Notes under the pieces: model-generated
Databases searched by the model: none
What the model saw: the letters and a program-made list of their open reading frames with translations, nothing else
Told to the model about the DNA's origin: nothing
Assembly (NCBI RefSeq): GCF_027596085.1
Contig: NC_072451.1
Coordinates: forward strand, 2,131,877 to 2,195,876
DNA length: 64,000 nucleotides
Reading direction: 5' to 3'
Source: Anoplopoma fimbria
Lineage: Eukaryota; Chordata; Actinopteri; Perciformes; Anoplopomatidae
Made by a program: the position numbers and the translations under genes
Shown: positions 12,288 to 52,909 of the stretch, one piece after another
Position numbering within the stretch: position 1 is the first letter of the stretch
How the letters are laid out: the number at the start of each line of letters is the position of its first letter

Positions 12288-13089
12288 TACAGTGGCATGA
12301 ATCATAAATTAACGAGCAGCATTGGCAAAAAGCAACAGTTAGAGTCGACAGCTTGCATAAAGTGGTGTGAACGTCTGGACTTTTGCATAATAAAAACACT
12401 CACACTCTGAATAAACTGTGTGTACTGGACTGTCACCGCTGAGATATGGAATATGAACATCAGTGATCTTTGACATATTGCTCTGATTAAATAAACTATG
12501 AAACACTTTCTCTTTCAGGATGTAGACTGACGGCTAATCTGAAATCTGAAATGAAAGAGTTACATTAACAAAATGTTCTAAAAGAAACAATAATTATATA
12601 CTTCATTACACAAAGCAAAATAATCTTGTGTCTCTGTGTCTTAGTAGTTTTAATAAATGATCTGAGAACTGTGTCATTATTAAATCTAAACCTTCTTAAA
12701 ATCTAACAATCCTTTCTCAAGAATTGTTAGATTTGTTTCTACAAAACAAGAACTCATGCCATAAGAACAATTTAAAGATGCTAATAACACATAAAAAAAA
12801 AAAAAAATCTACATGTGTTGGCTTTAAATGGAAGAAAAAAAAAAGAAATGAGTAAAATGTGAACAGCCTATTCCAGTTGTTGAGGAGGAACGTTTATGCC
12901 AGCATAGCGTTTACATTGCTTCTATTTAGTACAATAGATCGCTGAGGCCACCCAAAGGTTGCTGAAGAGCCAGTGTTTTTAATGTATTTTAATTAGACGA
13001 GTTACATAAAAATTAATTGTACAGTTGTCATGAAAAAGAATGTTAGCTAAAGAGACTGACCAGGCTGTCAAGTTTATTCCTGCTGTGAA

Positions 13090-13185
13090 GTTGTGAATTT
13101 TAACATGGACGTCTATGGGGATCGACTCGCTTTTGGAGCCTCAAGTGGCCGTTTGAGGAATTGCAGTTTTGTTTTTGCTTTTCCC
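13090..13185 (+). repeat. Fish dispersed repeat fragment
   Basis: Contains ATGGACGTCTATGGGGATCG, GACTCGCTTTTGGAGCCTCA and CCGTTTGAGGAATTGCAGTT, a module I recall from many fish loci. A related module is in the repeat copy at 40068-40440. Confidence 0.55.
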
Positions 13186-14245
13186 GTTAACTTTTGTTTC
13201 CCAGCAGCAGAGGTTGCTGTTTGTTTAAGACATGTTTTTGTTTGAAATATAGACAATTTTATACCATTTTATTTGGGCAAAGTCTTTCTACGACTGCATT
13301 ATCTAACATTTGATAACTTAATAGCTTCTCTTGTGGTATTTCGAACTAAAATATTCAAAATGATATCCAGATTGTTTCACTTTTCTGCATTGATTTGGTA
13401 TTTTCAAATTTTCCCCCTTATTAACTTATTAACAGTTTCTTATTTGTAGCAGTAGTAAAGTCTGGCATTAGGGTTTGATCACTTCTTGACATTTTGACTA
13501 CATTATTAAGGTTATTGACAGGAAACTGCAGCTCAAAGTCTTCTAAAAGATGTTGCTTCAGTCCCATTTGGTCACCGACATAGATCAGCAAAGGTCAAAG
13601 ATTACTTAATGCCCCTTTAAAAAAACACTGTAAGTCAGCGAGAATCTCCCAGATGCATTCTGCACTTACAGGGTGGAAAAATACAGATTTGTATTTTTAC
13701 TTTAAACAGCTCGACCCGTGTCATTTCTTGGAGAGAAAATATTTTTAAAGAAAAAAGTTTTTTCTGGTTGTTACGGCGACAGTATGAAGTGTTAGAAGAC
13801 TCACTCAGCAGTATGTGACACGTGTAGTACAGTTAAACACCAGACGGAGAATCACAGATCTAAGGCATTATGCTTCATCTTTAGCATCTTAAGGTACTTA
13901 CATGAATTACAGTATTTTGAAATTGATAAAATATTCATCTATGAAACCAGAAAAATCTTCACAATCAAGAGAGAATAATTCACTTTCATCTGAACATTAA
14001 GAGTTACTGTACATGAGTTTACGCTCTTGAATCCTTTGCAGAGAGGTTTTCATTCATGACAATTTCTGTGGCTTATATTTTCTCTTAGAGGTTTTATGAT
14101 TTACTGAGCAAAAATAGGATCAACACAACATTTTCTAAAAAAAACTAAAACATAATTTTGTTTTTTCAGTGTTTCATTTTGCAGTCAGTTAGCATTTTCA
14201 CGTTCTTCAGGAAAGAAAAGAGCTCTCACTGTTACAGTATGTGAT

Positions 14246-14451
14246 TTAAAGGTGCAATATACGGGATTCAGAGCATTAATATATCATCACACTATAATTA
14301 ATATAAAAGATGTAGTGGAGTAATGTCTACCTGAGCAGAAAGTGAAGCTGCTCCACCTCTGTGTGTGTTATAACCAGAGATTCTCTTTGCTTTGTTGAGA
14401 GCCATCGAGAGGCAATAGAAATGCTCCCAATCACACATATTGCACCTTTAA
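14246..14451 (+). mobile_element. Short MITE with perfect 15-bp TIRs
   Basis: 206 bp starting TTAAAGGTGCAATAT and ending with its exact reverse complement ATATTGCACCTTTAA. No open reading frame of note. Superfamily not assigned; no clear target-site duplication was seen. It lies in the presumed ncoa2 3' UTR. Confidence 0.85.
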
Positions 14452-15059
14452 CAGATTTATGGACCATCTACAGTAGAAAAAAAGAGGGATTCACGAAATC
14501 CAGACTCCCAATTAGAGTTTTGTTCTTGTTTTGTTCTGACTTACAAGCATCTAAATAGACAGAGCACCTTTCAAATGGATTCGATGAAGCTATTCCCCAA
14601 AATACTCGATGTCCAGTCTGTAAAAGCTCATTTTACTTTGGATGGTAAATGTTCTGGGTCACCTGATCTTCTTTGTGATAAAGGTTTAATAATCTGTTCA
14701 TAGGGAGCAGGTCAGAACCGTACATCCTTCTGAGACCGGTTTGTATTTGTACCAGTATTGTAGACATAACAAACAACACACATTTTAAAGTGTCCTTCAG
14801 CAGAACACCTGTGAACTCCTGCAGACCAGTACCTTGTGTGATGTTAAAATGAATCACAGTAGCATGGAGGTTTTTTTTTTTTAAAGTTGTACACAGATTT
14901 ATTTTAGAGGCAAAGCTGCTTTGGAGGCAGAAATGTTTTCATTGGTTAAAATCTGAGCGGGCGGAGAAAACAAACTACTTCTGATTAAGTAAGAAGGGAC
15001 TGACATTCTACCATATTTAACAATAACAGTACATGTACTATTACATACATGTACTCAAG

Positions 15060-15493
15060 TATTGTACTTAAGTACAATTTTACATTCTATTTTATGCAAC
15101 TTTAAACTTATAATCCACTACATGTCAGAGGCCAGCTTTGTACTTTTGACTTCACTACTATATTTATTTGACAACAATTGTTAGATTGCAGATTTTTTAT
15201 AGAAAAAGTAAATCAACAAAAATAATTCTTATTTATTATTATGGATTAAAACTTTGCTCCATCTTTAACAGCAGCACATAGAATTGATGAACACATCAAT
15301 AATTATAATTCAGTAAAATAATATATATTATTTTGAGTACTTTTACTTGTGGTTTTGCTACTTTGAGTATATTTTGATGCTAACACTTTTGTACTTTTTG
15401 TACTTTTTCTTGTGACAGTATTTCTGCATTGTGCTACTATTGCTGCTTTTACCCAAGTAAAATATCCGAGTACTTCTTTCACCAGATTTTACA
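15060..15493 (+). repeat. Dispersed repeat rich in TACTCAAGTA / ACTTAAGTAC
   Basis: Starts GTACTCAAGTATTGTACTTA and ends TTACCCAAGTAAAATATCCG / AGTACTTCTTTCACC, with TGAGTACTTTTACTTGTGG inside. This is a very common teleost interspersed repeat; the ends are partly self-complementary, so a DNA-transposon origin is likely. Confidence 0.75.
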
Positions 15494-16618
15494 TTTCATT
15501 TAGAGGGATTTATGAATACCTATGACCAAAATGGCGGACCGGCCGACATATACCTGCACAATATCGCTGTTAGAATGGCTCAAGAGCAAGAGCTTAGTGC
15601 TAGGAAAAGAAATATTATTAATTTTAGCGTTTTGCATCTTTTGCAGCTAGCTAAATTAACTTTCAAATTCAAAAGAGCCAACGCTAGCTTGCTAGGAAAG
15701 ACAGTTAGCTATAGCTTGCTAAGTAGCCAAGGTGTAACGAAGGAAAAATAAGTACATGGTGTTCAAAAATGTATTTTACATTTTGACAAGAGTACCTTCT
15801 TTGCCATTTGAGTAAGGTTATGTCTAGATGGTAAACCTTTATTTGCAAAGATCTGGCGAGATGGAGGGGTTAGCATTGATCTCAGATGTTTTCGCACGTT
15901 TTTTTGCAAATCTAAAGCAACTATCCAGACACGTTTTACGTACACCAAAGTAAATGACTTCCACTCTTGTTGTCTTGTGGTTATTTAGCTCCGCCCACTG
16001 AGGTTCCATTTAACCATTGACATATTTCTGCTCCCTGTCTGTTGGACTAAAACTCCAAACTGCTGTTTTGCAATACCACATAGGAGGAAAAAGGGTTATT
16101 TAAAATCTAAGTATGTACACAATCTATACACATTCACCTTCATTTAAAAAGTCATTAAATAGGGATACAGCTCCCCTGTAACTACAGCAGTTGAAATATA
16201 TTAATTTTATAAATCGACATCAAAAATGTACCATTTTGAGAGATTCTCTTAAATCCTTGATTTTTTTTTTTGTGTGTGTCATACAAAGAATCTCTAAAAC
16301 TTCTTCAAAACTATAAATACCTGTAAAATATTTTTCATAAACCTTCTCATTTGACGTTTCCAGTCAGGCTCTGAAATAGAACCATAAAAGATAAAAATCT
16401 AGGGGTTTCATTTAAGCTCGTCAACCATTCACTTCAGTGTCAAACTGTTTCAGCTTCACACACAAATGCGCACAAAGAAAAGTACCCTTCATATACAGTA
16501 TATATGGATGTCCTCTCCCTGTAGTGCCTCAGAGTCGGCAGAGGGAGCAGTGTTACCATCACGTGTCCTCAACTCCTTGATGCTCCTCCGGGAGCTGAGC
16601 TGAGTAGGCGTCAGTGTC

Positions 16619-16642
16619 TTTTTTTTTTTTTTTTTTTTTTTT
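16619..16642 (-). repeat. 24-nt A tract in ncoa2 3' UTR
   Basis: T24 on the plus strand, hence A24 in the transcript, 33 nt after the ncoa2 stop codon. Confidence 0.95.
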
Positions 16643-16675
16643 GCATGTGTCACCTTGTTTCAACCACAGCCGGGG

Positions 16676-43774
<27,099 letters not shown>

Positions 43775-44893
43775 CTTCAGCAAATATCAGCACCTGGAGA
43801 GAGAAAAGATGAAAGAGGCAGTCAGAACTAGTCTAAAAAAATAACCAAAACTGTGTATCAAAAAGATTTAAGGTTATTCAAAATGCGACATTTTTTTTCA
43901 AACTACATTAAAAACAGCCAACTTTAAAAAGGTATTTTAATGCAGCAGGAAAACTGTAGAATGCAAATGCAGATCAGTTACTGGAGAAGGATGACAGCCT
44001 CTAATATTTAGACACGTACTTCTACAATACAAAGGCAAAAATCTTCCAAAATACTCTCGCTTTTTTTTTTTGTATATTTCCGCCTAATGCTCATGATGAT
44101 ATCCACATTGTCTATTGTTACACTCATGATGCACCTACATCAGCCTCTCTTTTGTGACGTGCAAAGCAGCACAGCCTGTGCCATTTATGAGGACGCTTTT
44201 AATCTAGATGCACTAATTCCATGAAGCACGAGTGCAACTGAGCGCTGTGGAAATTAATAAAAAAAACCCTGCCGTTTCCGACAATGAAAAGTGCTCTTCA
44301 GTCCACTCTTTAACCGCCGCGTTATATAGACAGACAATAATTAATGTGCTGAAGATGTGCACGACCTATTTGAATGGCGCATAATCAAACAAGGAGGGGG
44401 TGTGCTCGTGGAAACAATGCGTCGTTGTAAAGTGCCTGTGGGCAATATGTGGGAGGCCCAGTGGGAATACAGGAGGTGTCAATAATTACTTTGGTCCAAA
44501 AAAAAAAAAAAGCTAATTCATGTAGGCACATTCACATTGTGAACGTGAACATTTATGACAATTGAGTAGACGGTCTTTAATAGAATACATGATGTGGAGA
44601 GCTGTTATATTTTGTTCCTAAGGGTGTTGTGTTCAAATGAAAAGAAGAAAAAGTATACATAGGTGGGAAAAAACCCACATATTGGCAGGTAGAAGTTACA
44701 CCATATGGTGGCCTCATGCTGCGAGACCTTTCTACCAAACACACACTGATGACAAAACTCAGCTTGTTGGCCAGACACCATTCAGCACAGTGCTTTTCTC
44801 TGGTTGATTTTAAGAATCCACTTCCAGCATTTCTACAGGTCTCATTCTTAGCTATTATGACAGATATAAAAAAAAGTAAAGTAATCAAATAAA

Positions 44894-45172
44894 TCAAGAG
44901 CAAACTTTTTGAATTTACAGCTAAACCTTTAACTAAAATATATTTCTTAACATTTGAGGTGAGTTATAAGCAAGGCAGTAACATAATCTTGATTCATATT
45001 TGATTAGTGGTGACTAGTTTGATAATTTGACATCTGCGGCTCCGATTGGTTCTTTTTCCTCGCCCACGGGGGACTCTTGTAAATGCCGGTAGGAGCTCTA
45101 AGAGGGGGCGGAGGAATTTGAATTTTTCACAGATAATCTGTCTCATGTACTTCTTTTAGAGTATAGTAACAG
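44894..45172 (+). repeat. Dispersed repeat R2, copy 1
   Basis: Shares a 185-base block (44894-45078) and a further stretch of about 50 bases (45123-45172) with 49253-49488, nearly identical in sequence. Contains GCGGCTCCGATTGGTTC and CTCGCCCACGGGGGACTCTT. Confidence 0.85.
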
Positions 45173-46284
45173 TAAAGTACTGAATGTACCAGGACTTAAA
45201 AAATGACTTTTAAAGTGGTTGCTAGGCTGGTAACCAGGCATCAGGTGTTGGTTGCTGAAACTGAATATGGTGGTTGTCATTTTTAGTCACTTTATATTTT
45301 GAGTAATTACGATTAGTACTACAGTATTATCTTCCTTCCAGCTCAAAGATGGCGGTATGCTTTCCCTTCCAAGACCTTGTTGTTTTTCATTCAAGTTCAT
45401 CTGGTTATTCAGTCAATAAGTCATCAGTCAATTTGCACATTTGTTTGTGATGTTAACGGGTTAGTCAAAGTTTTCACCCTCCTGTCAAGTAACCTAATTT
45501 GCATCGCCATTGTGTCAAAAACATATGACAAGTAAACGCATTAACACACGTGCAGCTTTGTCTGGTTCTGTATCAAAATATCACTCATGCAACAAAAGTT
45601 CAAAGTTTGTAAAGACTTTCCTGTGTTTGCAATCACAGCTGAGAATATGTTTGGATATCTGGCTTGCTGAAGGAGTTTTCCTCTATTGTCTATTCTAAAG
45701 AATGTTGGATTAATAATTCATCTTCTATTTCTGTCTGTGTTGTACCATTTCATGTTGCAATGAAATACTGGAAACCTTCACCTGCTGTTGGCGCTAGAGG
45801 AAAAATCAGAGGATCACCAAAGTTGTAAATATTGGATATATTTTCTTAAGATCTTTAATATCTGGTCAGAAGGTTATGCCAGTTACCAATAGTTGTCATG
45901 ATATTTCACTCTGAACCAAGGTGGTGGTTCATAGTGAGAGCTGAGCCGAGCCGAGCCGAGCCGAGCCGCAGCAGGCACGGCTAGAAACTGGGTGATGGTG
46001 TTACTAACTAGGAGACTAGTCTCCTCTCCTCTCCTCTCCTCTCCTTCTTTGGTGTAATTAGGCCATATTCTCCTCCTTCCTTAGGCCTTATTATTCAGAG
46101 CAACAGATGCCTTTCTTCCCATTTTCTCCCCCCCATCCTCACCCTTTTGGCTTAGTTTACAACATTTGCACTTGATGCCTCAAAAAAAACCTATTGTTCA
46201 TCCGAATGATCCTTTTCTTTTCCTTTTTACATTTCCCTTCCACTTGACCCTTTTGGATCCATTATTTTTCTCTTTCTTCCTTCC

Positions 46285-46286
46285 CT

Positions 46287-46318
<32 letters not shown>

Positions 46319-46510
46319 TCCTCCCTCCCTGTTGTTCCTCTCTCTCTCTCTCTCTCTCCCTTATCCCTCTCTCCTGCCTTCATCTGCTCGGTGTCGGCCC
46401 CACAGACCGGCGGTTATGTAACAGTCAGGTGATGAGCTGGCCTGTTGACGGCCCTTAAAGGACCAGCGTCCTGACAGACACTCTGCCTTTTCTCTCTCTC
46501 TCTCTCTCCT
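46285..46510 (+). repeat. (CT)n-rich pyrimidine tract
   Basis: Interrupted CT runs at 46293-46318, 46338-46358 and 46491-46509. Confidence 0.9.
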
Positions 46511-46526
46511 GTTAGCTCGACCCATC

Positions 46527-46528
<2 letters not shown>

Positions 46529-46615
<87 letters not shown>
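46529..46615 (+). repeat. (GT)n microsatellite
   Basis: About 85 bases of GT. Confidence 0.98.
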
Positions 46616-46617
<2 letters not shown>

Positions 46618-47336
46618 AAGTAAAAGATCTGTTCTGTTTCACTTTGTAATCCCGTTAGAAGATAATCTGTCTTATTTCTGCTCTTTTTGTTTTCATAAAC
46701 ACCTGTTTAGTAACCAGCTTGGTTTAGAAAAAGTCATATCGGAAGAACGAGCTTACAAACATTACTCAAACTGTTTCTTTAAAAACAAGCAATAACAGCC
46801 TGCCGCACTACTGACGTAAAGAGAGCTCAGATGACCGCTAGTGTTGTTTTCAGTCTTGTTGGACTACTTATAATATTACATTTTCTGGTGTTTTTTCTTG
46901 TTGAAGCACTGTTTGCATTTCGTTTATATTTGAATCCAAGAAGCAAAAGCGAATTCTCTAACACACAAGTGCAACACCATCAGTCACAAACGCCATAAAA
47001 ACCATCAAAGATAGAGAAAGGATGGATTGGCACAATATTTTGTTGACATTCATGGTTGCTGGATGATGAAGTGAAATGATGGATTGCCAAGAAATTTGGT
47101 TTATGTAACTCCTTTTTTGATAACCTTTATATTTAGCACCATTGTCAGGTCAAAATTGTCCAATTCAGTGTTATTCCCATCAGCCTCAGCTGTACTTTGA
47201 GTTCATGTTTCAAAAAGGACAGCACAAAAAAAATCCAAAGTGATGGTCATGGTTAGACAGACAACTGGAGAAAAACATCATCGTGATGAGACTGGGTGAC
47301 CTCAGAGGTTGATGAAAGCCTTGCAGAATGTCTCAG

Positions 47337-47337
<1 letters not shown>

Positions 47338-47420
<83 letters not shown>

Positions 47421-47490
47421 AACTCAACCTGGAGGATCTGAACATTTCAAATCAATGTCTTAGGTAGATCACACACACACACACACACAC
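47338..47490 (+). repeat. (AC)n microsatellites
   Basis: An 80-base AC array (47338-47418) and a shorter one at 47471-47490. Confidence 0.97.
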
Positions 47491-47939
47491 ATATACGGAG
47501 AGACGAGCACAAACACACGATGAATTAACACTAATGTGTCCCGTTCAGCCCGGCATTAATGCGATCAGAGGAGCAGAGAGCTCCACAAAGTGAAGCCATT
47601 TAAAAACAATTTGAGCTCGAGAGAAGAGACGAGGCCAGAGGGTCCGACCGGCCATTAAGGAATTACAGCCGAGGATCGATGGCGGCCGGTTTTGTTTCCA
47701 ATAGAAACCATCGCTCATCAGCTTCTTTGGTTTTGGGGTTCCAGATCGACCACCAGCTGCTTTTACAGGTGTGTTTTACATGTAGTATTATCTTCTTTTT
47801 CCTTATTATTTTAACCTTGTATTGACACAGTGAATGATTATGGGAAACTCTGTCACCAATGTATAATATAGAATCTATTTTACAGACCATTTCATTTCTT
47901 TAAACAAGGCAACAAACTTCTGTCGACACGGCAGTCCAC

Positions 47940-48424
47940 AGTGAAGCCGATGCAGAAGTTTCCTAAAACTTGCATTCTCTCTACTGACCAGCAGGGGGCG
48001 ACTCCTCCGGTTGCAAAAAGAAGTCAGATTATATAGATGATTTGTGATTTATTCCCTCAGTAAACATTGTAAACATGAGTTTATGGTCTCAATCTCTAGT
48101 TTCAAGTCTTCTTCAATACAGCATGATGTTCATTTAGTAAACGATGCTCCATTTAGAGTCAAACAGACCATAAAGCAGGGGATGCTTTAGGGGCGGGGCT
48201 ACCTTGTGATTGACAGGTCTCTCTACCAGAGATGTATAATGCATCTTTACGTCTTTACACATTACAAATATGGTCACCTCCGTTCATTTGTTGCATAAAA
48301 AAAACAACAACATGACGACGGCTGTAATCCAAGATGGCGACAACGAAATCCCTGAACTTCAACACGGCAGTCCACAAACCAACGTCAAGATGACTACGTC
48401 CACCTCTTACATACAGTCTATGCT
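47940..48424 (+). repeat. Dispersed repeat family R1, copy D
   Basis: Full-length copy from GAAGCCGATGCAGAAG to TCTTACATACAGTCTATG. Carries CCAGCAGGGGGCG (47988-48000), an exact CTCF core. Confidence 0.9.
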
Positions 48425-49252
48425 TCAAACTAATCATAAAGTGTCATGTTTAATGAACTGAAATTATTAAAAACATAAACATTTGAAAAGATCTTGTATA
48501 CTAACCTGAAGTGAGCTTGCTTTCCCTTCATGGCTGCAGGTATAATGAACAGTGGCTCCCATATGGGTTCAGGTTTGCTATCAGTTATTTAACTACTAAC
48601 TGTCTTTCTGGTTTGTTCAGCCTTTCAGGAATATCTCTCTCTACTTCCTGGTATGCTACAGGTGAACGGGAGCAGGTGGGTGTCATATTACAGCCAGATG
48701 GAGGTCAGGCGAGGATGGAAATAAGGTGGTGCAATATATTTAGCAGTAAGTCTGAGTGGCTGTTGAAAGAATAATAATAATAATAATAATCATATTAATA
48801 AAATGGCACACGCCGTGCAGGAAATGACAAGAAGTACTGTACAATAGAGAACGGCTGGAAAGATGAATATATGGTTGGGGAAGCATGAGAGACTTAACCA
48901 CCGTCGTTGTCATGGAAGTAAAGCCCACTATGGGTTGTTATTACAGTAATGAGTCATCCCTTAGCTTGCAGAATAATTGAGGTTTTGAGCATGTAACATA
49001 AAAAATAAAATGACACTGACCACGCAGTCTTATGTAATGACTGACAGCACAAACGTAAGGTGTTTTCTGAAGGGATGGTGGGAAACTTCTATCTTAATAC
49101 TTAGAAGTTTCCTGATCTGGCGTCTGAGCTTAACAGACAACCAGAGCCCTGGTTGTCTGTTGGTGTTTCCGAGCACCTCTTGTCTCCCACTTTTGTCCAC
49201 AGGGGCCGCCAAAAACAACGTAAAATGAAAGTTACTTGTAGTAACTTTACAG

Positions 49253-49488
49253 TCAAGAGCAAACTTTATGAATTTACAGCTAAACCTTTAACTAAAATAT
49301 ATTTCTTAACATTTGAGGTGAGTTATAAGCAAGGCAGTAACATAATCTTGATTCATATTTGATTAGTGGTGACTAGTTTGATAATTTGACATCTGCGGCT
49401 CCGATTGGTTCTTTTTCCTCGCCCACGGGGGACTCTTTTTTTCACAGATAATCTGTCTCATGTACTTCTTTTAGAGTATAGTAACAGT
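49253..49488 (+). repeat. Dispersed repeat R2, copy 2
   Basis: Matches R2 copy 1 but lacks about 45 bases between the two shared blocks. It is preceded by TTTGTCCACAGGGGCCGCCA, a module also seen in diverged form near 25320. Confidence 0.85.
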
Positions 49489-50619
49489 TTGAACAAAGTT
49501 CTTCTTTTATCAAAGTTACCAACAGCAGCTTTAAGAGAAAACAGTGGCCAGAATCAATAAAACGAAGACCGTGTTTAGCACTTGTAGGATGTAACCATGA
49601 CAGCGGTGGCGGCGGCGGTGGCGGCTGAGAGGCGGGACCCTCCTCCCTTTGGCGTCTAAGCTTCTTGTCAAGGCTGCAGAAAAAGGCCCTTAAGCCAGCA
49701 AACCCTCCCATCAAAACACACACAAACATAAAGCAGATTTAATACCACTGCTGCAGCTGGATTAAGAGCACTGGCTTCTCCCACTCTGAGGGGCCTGCTG
49801 CATCATCCTATGCAATGTGTGTGTGTGTTGGCGTGTCCATGTCAATACGTCCAGTCCCTTTATGTGCATCTCTGCTACTTGCTGCCACGGCGAAGCTGCT
49901 CCGACCCGGAGGCTTACTGCCTGTTTCTAGGGACAACAAGCCTTTTGTTGATCTATAGCCTGCCTCATATCTCCGGTTCCCATCAGAGACAACGACATCG
50001 TCTATTCTACATCAATGTAACCACAAGTTAAAAAAAACCAAAAAAAACCCGGACTTCTACAAATAGTGCTGTCACAAACTTATTAAAATGTGGAAGCAAA
50101 CTTTTTACTGCTGCTTCTATTCTATTGACACCCTGAGGCTCGTTAGAGTTCAGGGTACTTTATCGTCTCCTATTGGAGATAATTGCCCTGGATTCAGAGG
50201 AAGTGCTGCATCAACACGAAACATCACAATAAAAAACACAATTAAATGTGGAACACAAAAAACAAAAAAAAGCTAATTAGATTGTTAAAAAAACCTAAAG
50301 TTATCGGAGTTATATTAACTGACTCAGCAAATATTCACAAACCATATAAGACTTAAAAATCACGTTTATTTTTAGCTAAACTAAGTAAATAGGTGCGCAC
50401 ACACTAGTTACCAGTTCCGGCACTGTTTTGACTTTAAGTTGATCCTTTTACCTTGAAAAAAAAACGTTGAAAAGTTGGTAACTACTATATAGATATTAAT
50501 TAAAGTGATTTTTGTCACAGGGAGTTTTAGAGGCGGTCAACAGATTTGTGTCTACAATCTGAAGTTCTGTCATCATGACAACAAAGCAGTGGACGTCCGT
50601 CGCCACCTGGCAGCCCGCT

Positions 50620-50621
<2 letters not shown>

Positions 50622-50649
<28 letters not shown>
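50622..50649 (+). repeat. Poly-T tract
   Basis: About 28 uninterrupted T. Confidence 0.95.
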
Positions 50650-50652
<3 letters not shown>

Positions 50653-52254
50653 CAAACCACTGTCAAAGCTTCCAAAGAGGCTTGACGCCGGCGTGCTGGA
50701 ATGTAGAGCAAACGCCTTTCTGTGTGCTGTGAAGTGAGTCGCCGTAAAAAGAACAAAAAACACAAGCTGTACACACTGACCCACTTCAGCCAGTTGTCTT
50801 TATTGGCAAACCAGCCAATAACCCAACCCCGTCTCAACAAATACAGACTGATTGGTATTTGAATAACAATAAAAGTCACATTTGAAGTGTTTCAATTCTT
50901 TTTTAAATGTCTAACTTTCTTTACTTTGTCTTTTTTTTTAATCTTGTGGTCAATATTGCCAAAATAAACTGTGAGCAACATGTTACATCACTCTATATTA
51001 AAAAAATCTACATTATATGGATGATGACCCTGTTTACTACTAAATCACCCACAAACATTCGCGTATATAATTACCTTGCAAAATAAGGACGACAACAAGA
51101 AGAGCACCACAACTCAAACCCAACAGAAATCAGCTGATAAAAGAAAAAATCAGTTTGCAGACAGCTTGTTTGCAGGCTGTTCATCCAGCAGCTGCTCTTC
51201 ACTCTGCATGTGGACTTCCATGTAATGTGAGAGCCCCCCGATCGATTATGGACTGGAATCAATAACATTGAACATGCCTGCCTAGATGCTAACTCAATTA
51301 GGAAAGCACGCACACACATCACCAAAAGCAATTTCCTCGTGTGCACCAATTAGCACAGCGAGGCCGGCAGTCGTTCTATCTCTGTCCTCACTGAAAACGA
51401 GTCAGACTAGCAGAATGAAAAAAACACTTAAAATCACCGAGAACATGAGGTCAAGACACTAAACCACAAACACAGACTGTATATCCTGATATATATATAT
51501 ATATATAGAGAGAGAGAGTCAGTGACACTCTCTCTTGGTGCTCTGTGTTTCCGCTGAAGTGTCGTGCTACATGCAACAATGGACAGCGGCCAAATCTGGA
51601 CACAAACTGCCGAAGCGTGAAGTTTTTTTTCCACTCATCAAGCTTCTCAGATAAGTAGGATGTCACGTAAAGGATAAAAGGGTTTTAACCTTTTTTTTAT
51701 TATTTATATAATGGACAAAGTGAATAAAGTGACCTGGCTATGGTTTGATTAACTTACAATACTTTGAACAAAGTTAGTTAAATGATGATAATTTGCCGTT
51801 TTGAAAGAAAAAAAATGAACATTAAATTGAATTTCCCCGTCAACACCAGAGGCCATGATAACACCACTGTGAGTGACATTTTGCACATCAACAAATTGCA
51901 AATTAAACTTCCTCTCTGATAATAACTGGTATCAAATCCCGTAATGCACTGACAAGTTGGATATCAATACTGCTTATCTGAGAAACGATGACTCAACCGA
52001 GATTAATCAAACTGATACGACGAAGGCACGAAACGAAAGCAAAGAAATAATTATTTTTTTTTAAAAACACACACACAGTGGGAGTGTCACATTGTTCTGC
52101 CTGGCCTTCGAGGTCAAACTCCACCTTCGGCTCACTGATGGACTTATCTGCAGTTGCAGCGAGTGTCGGCATAAAAAATTACCATACAGTCACAGCTGAG
52201 CGACTTCATGAGACTTTGTTGTTTCTGCAGTGTGAATATGGAAGAAGAATTACT

Positions 52255-52257
<3 letters not shown>

Positions 52258-52352
<95 letters not shown>
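52258..52352 (+). repeat. (AC)n microsatellite
   Basis: About 95 bases of AC; a complementary (GT)n array lies about 470 bases to the right. Confidence 0.98.
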
Positions 52353-52353
<1 letters not shown>

Positions 52354-52816
52354 CACACACACAGTTTAGATGGAAGTTAACATTCAGTGAAGCAAGAAGG
52401 ACACATAGAGCAAGAAGAGGAATGATCATTTGCACCATGTGTTGTGTTTTTCAGATGTTGAATGTTTATTTTTAATTAGTAACAAAACTAAACTTTTATA
52501 TATTATCCCGTATGAATAAACTTGTAAGCAAACACTTTGTTAACCGGCTGCATTACCGACTTTTCCCTACTTCATTTGTTTTTTCAAAAGCTGTGAACCT
52601 GTCATCGCAAAACTCTGCACTCAACAACTGACTTTGTAAAAGTGTGACATTCTCGCAGAGTTTCTTGACTTCTTCGCTGCACTTCTGGTGGAAAAGCTGC
52701 TGCTTTCTGAATGAGTGCTAACGACAGTTGTTGTTGAAAGCGGCGCAAACGGGAGTCAACAGTTGGCTGCTGAGACCTCAGGTGACAGAGCAGCTACAGG
52801 CCTGTGCTGACTGTGC

Positions 52817-52819
<3 letters not shown>

Positions 52820-52906
<87 letters not shown>
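52820..52906 (+). repeat. (GT)n microsatellite
   Basis: About 87 bases of GT. Confidence 0.98.

Positions 52907-52909
<3 letters not shown>

Larger units (their letters stand above)
12260..16675 (-). other. ncoa2: Presumed ncoa2 3' UTR
   Basis: AT-rich sequence between the ncoa2 stop codon and the candidate poly(A) signal, with no coding potential. It carries a fish repeat fragment at 13090-13185, a MITE at 14246-14451, a dispersed repeat at 15060-15493, and a 24-nt A tract (minus strand) just after the stop. The extent is an inference. Confidence 0.5.
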
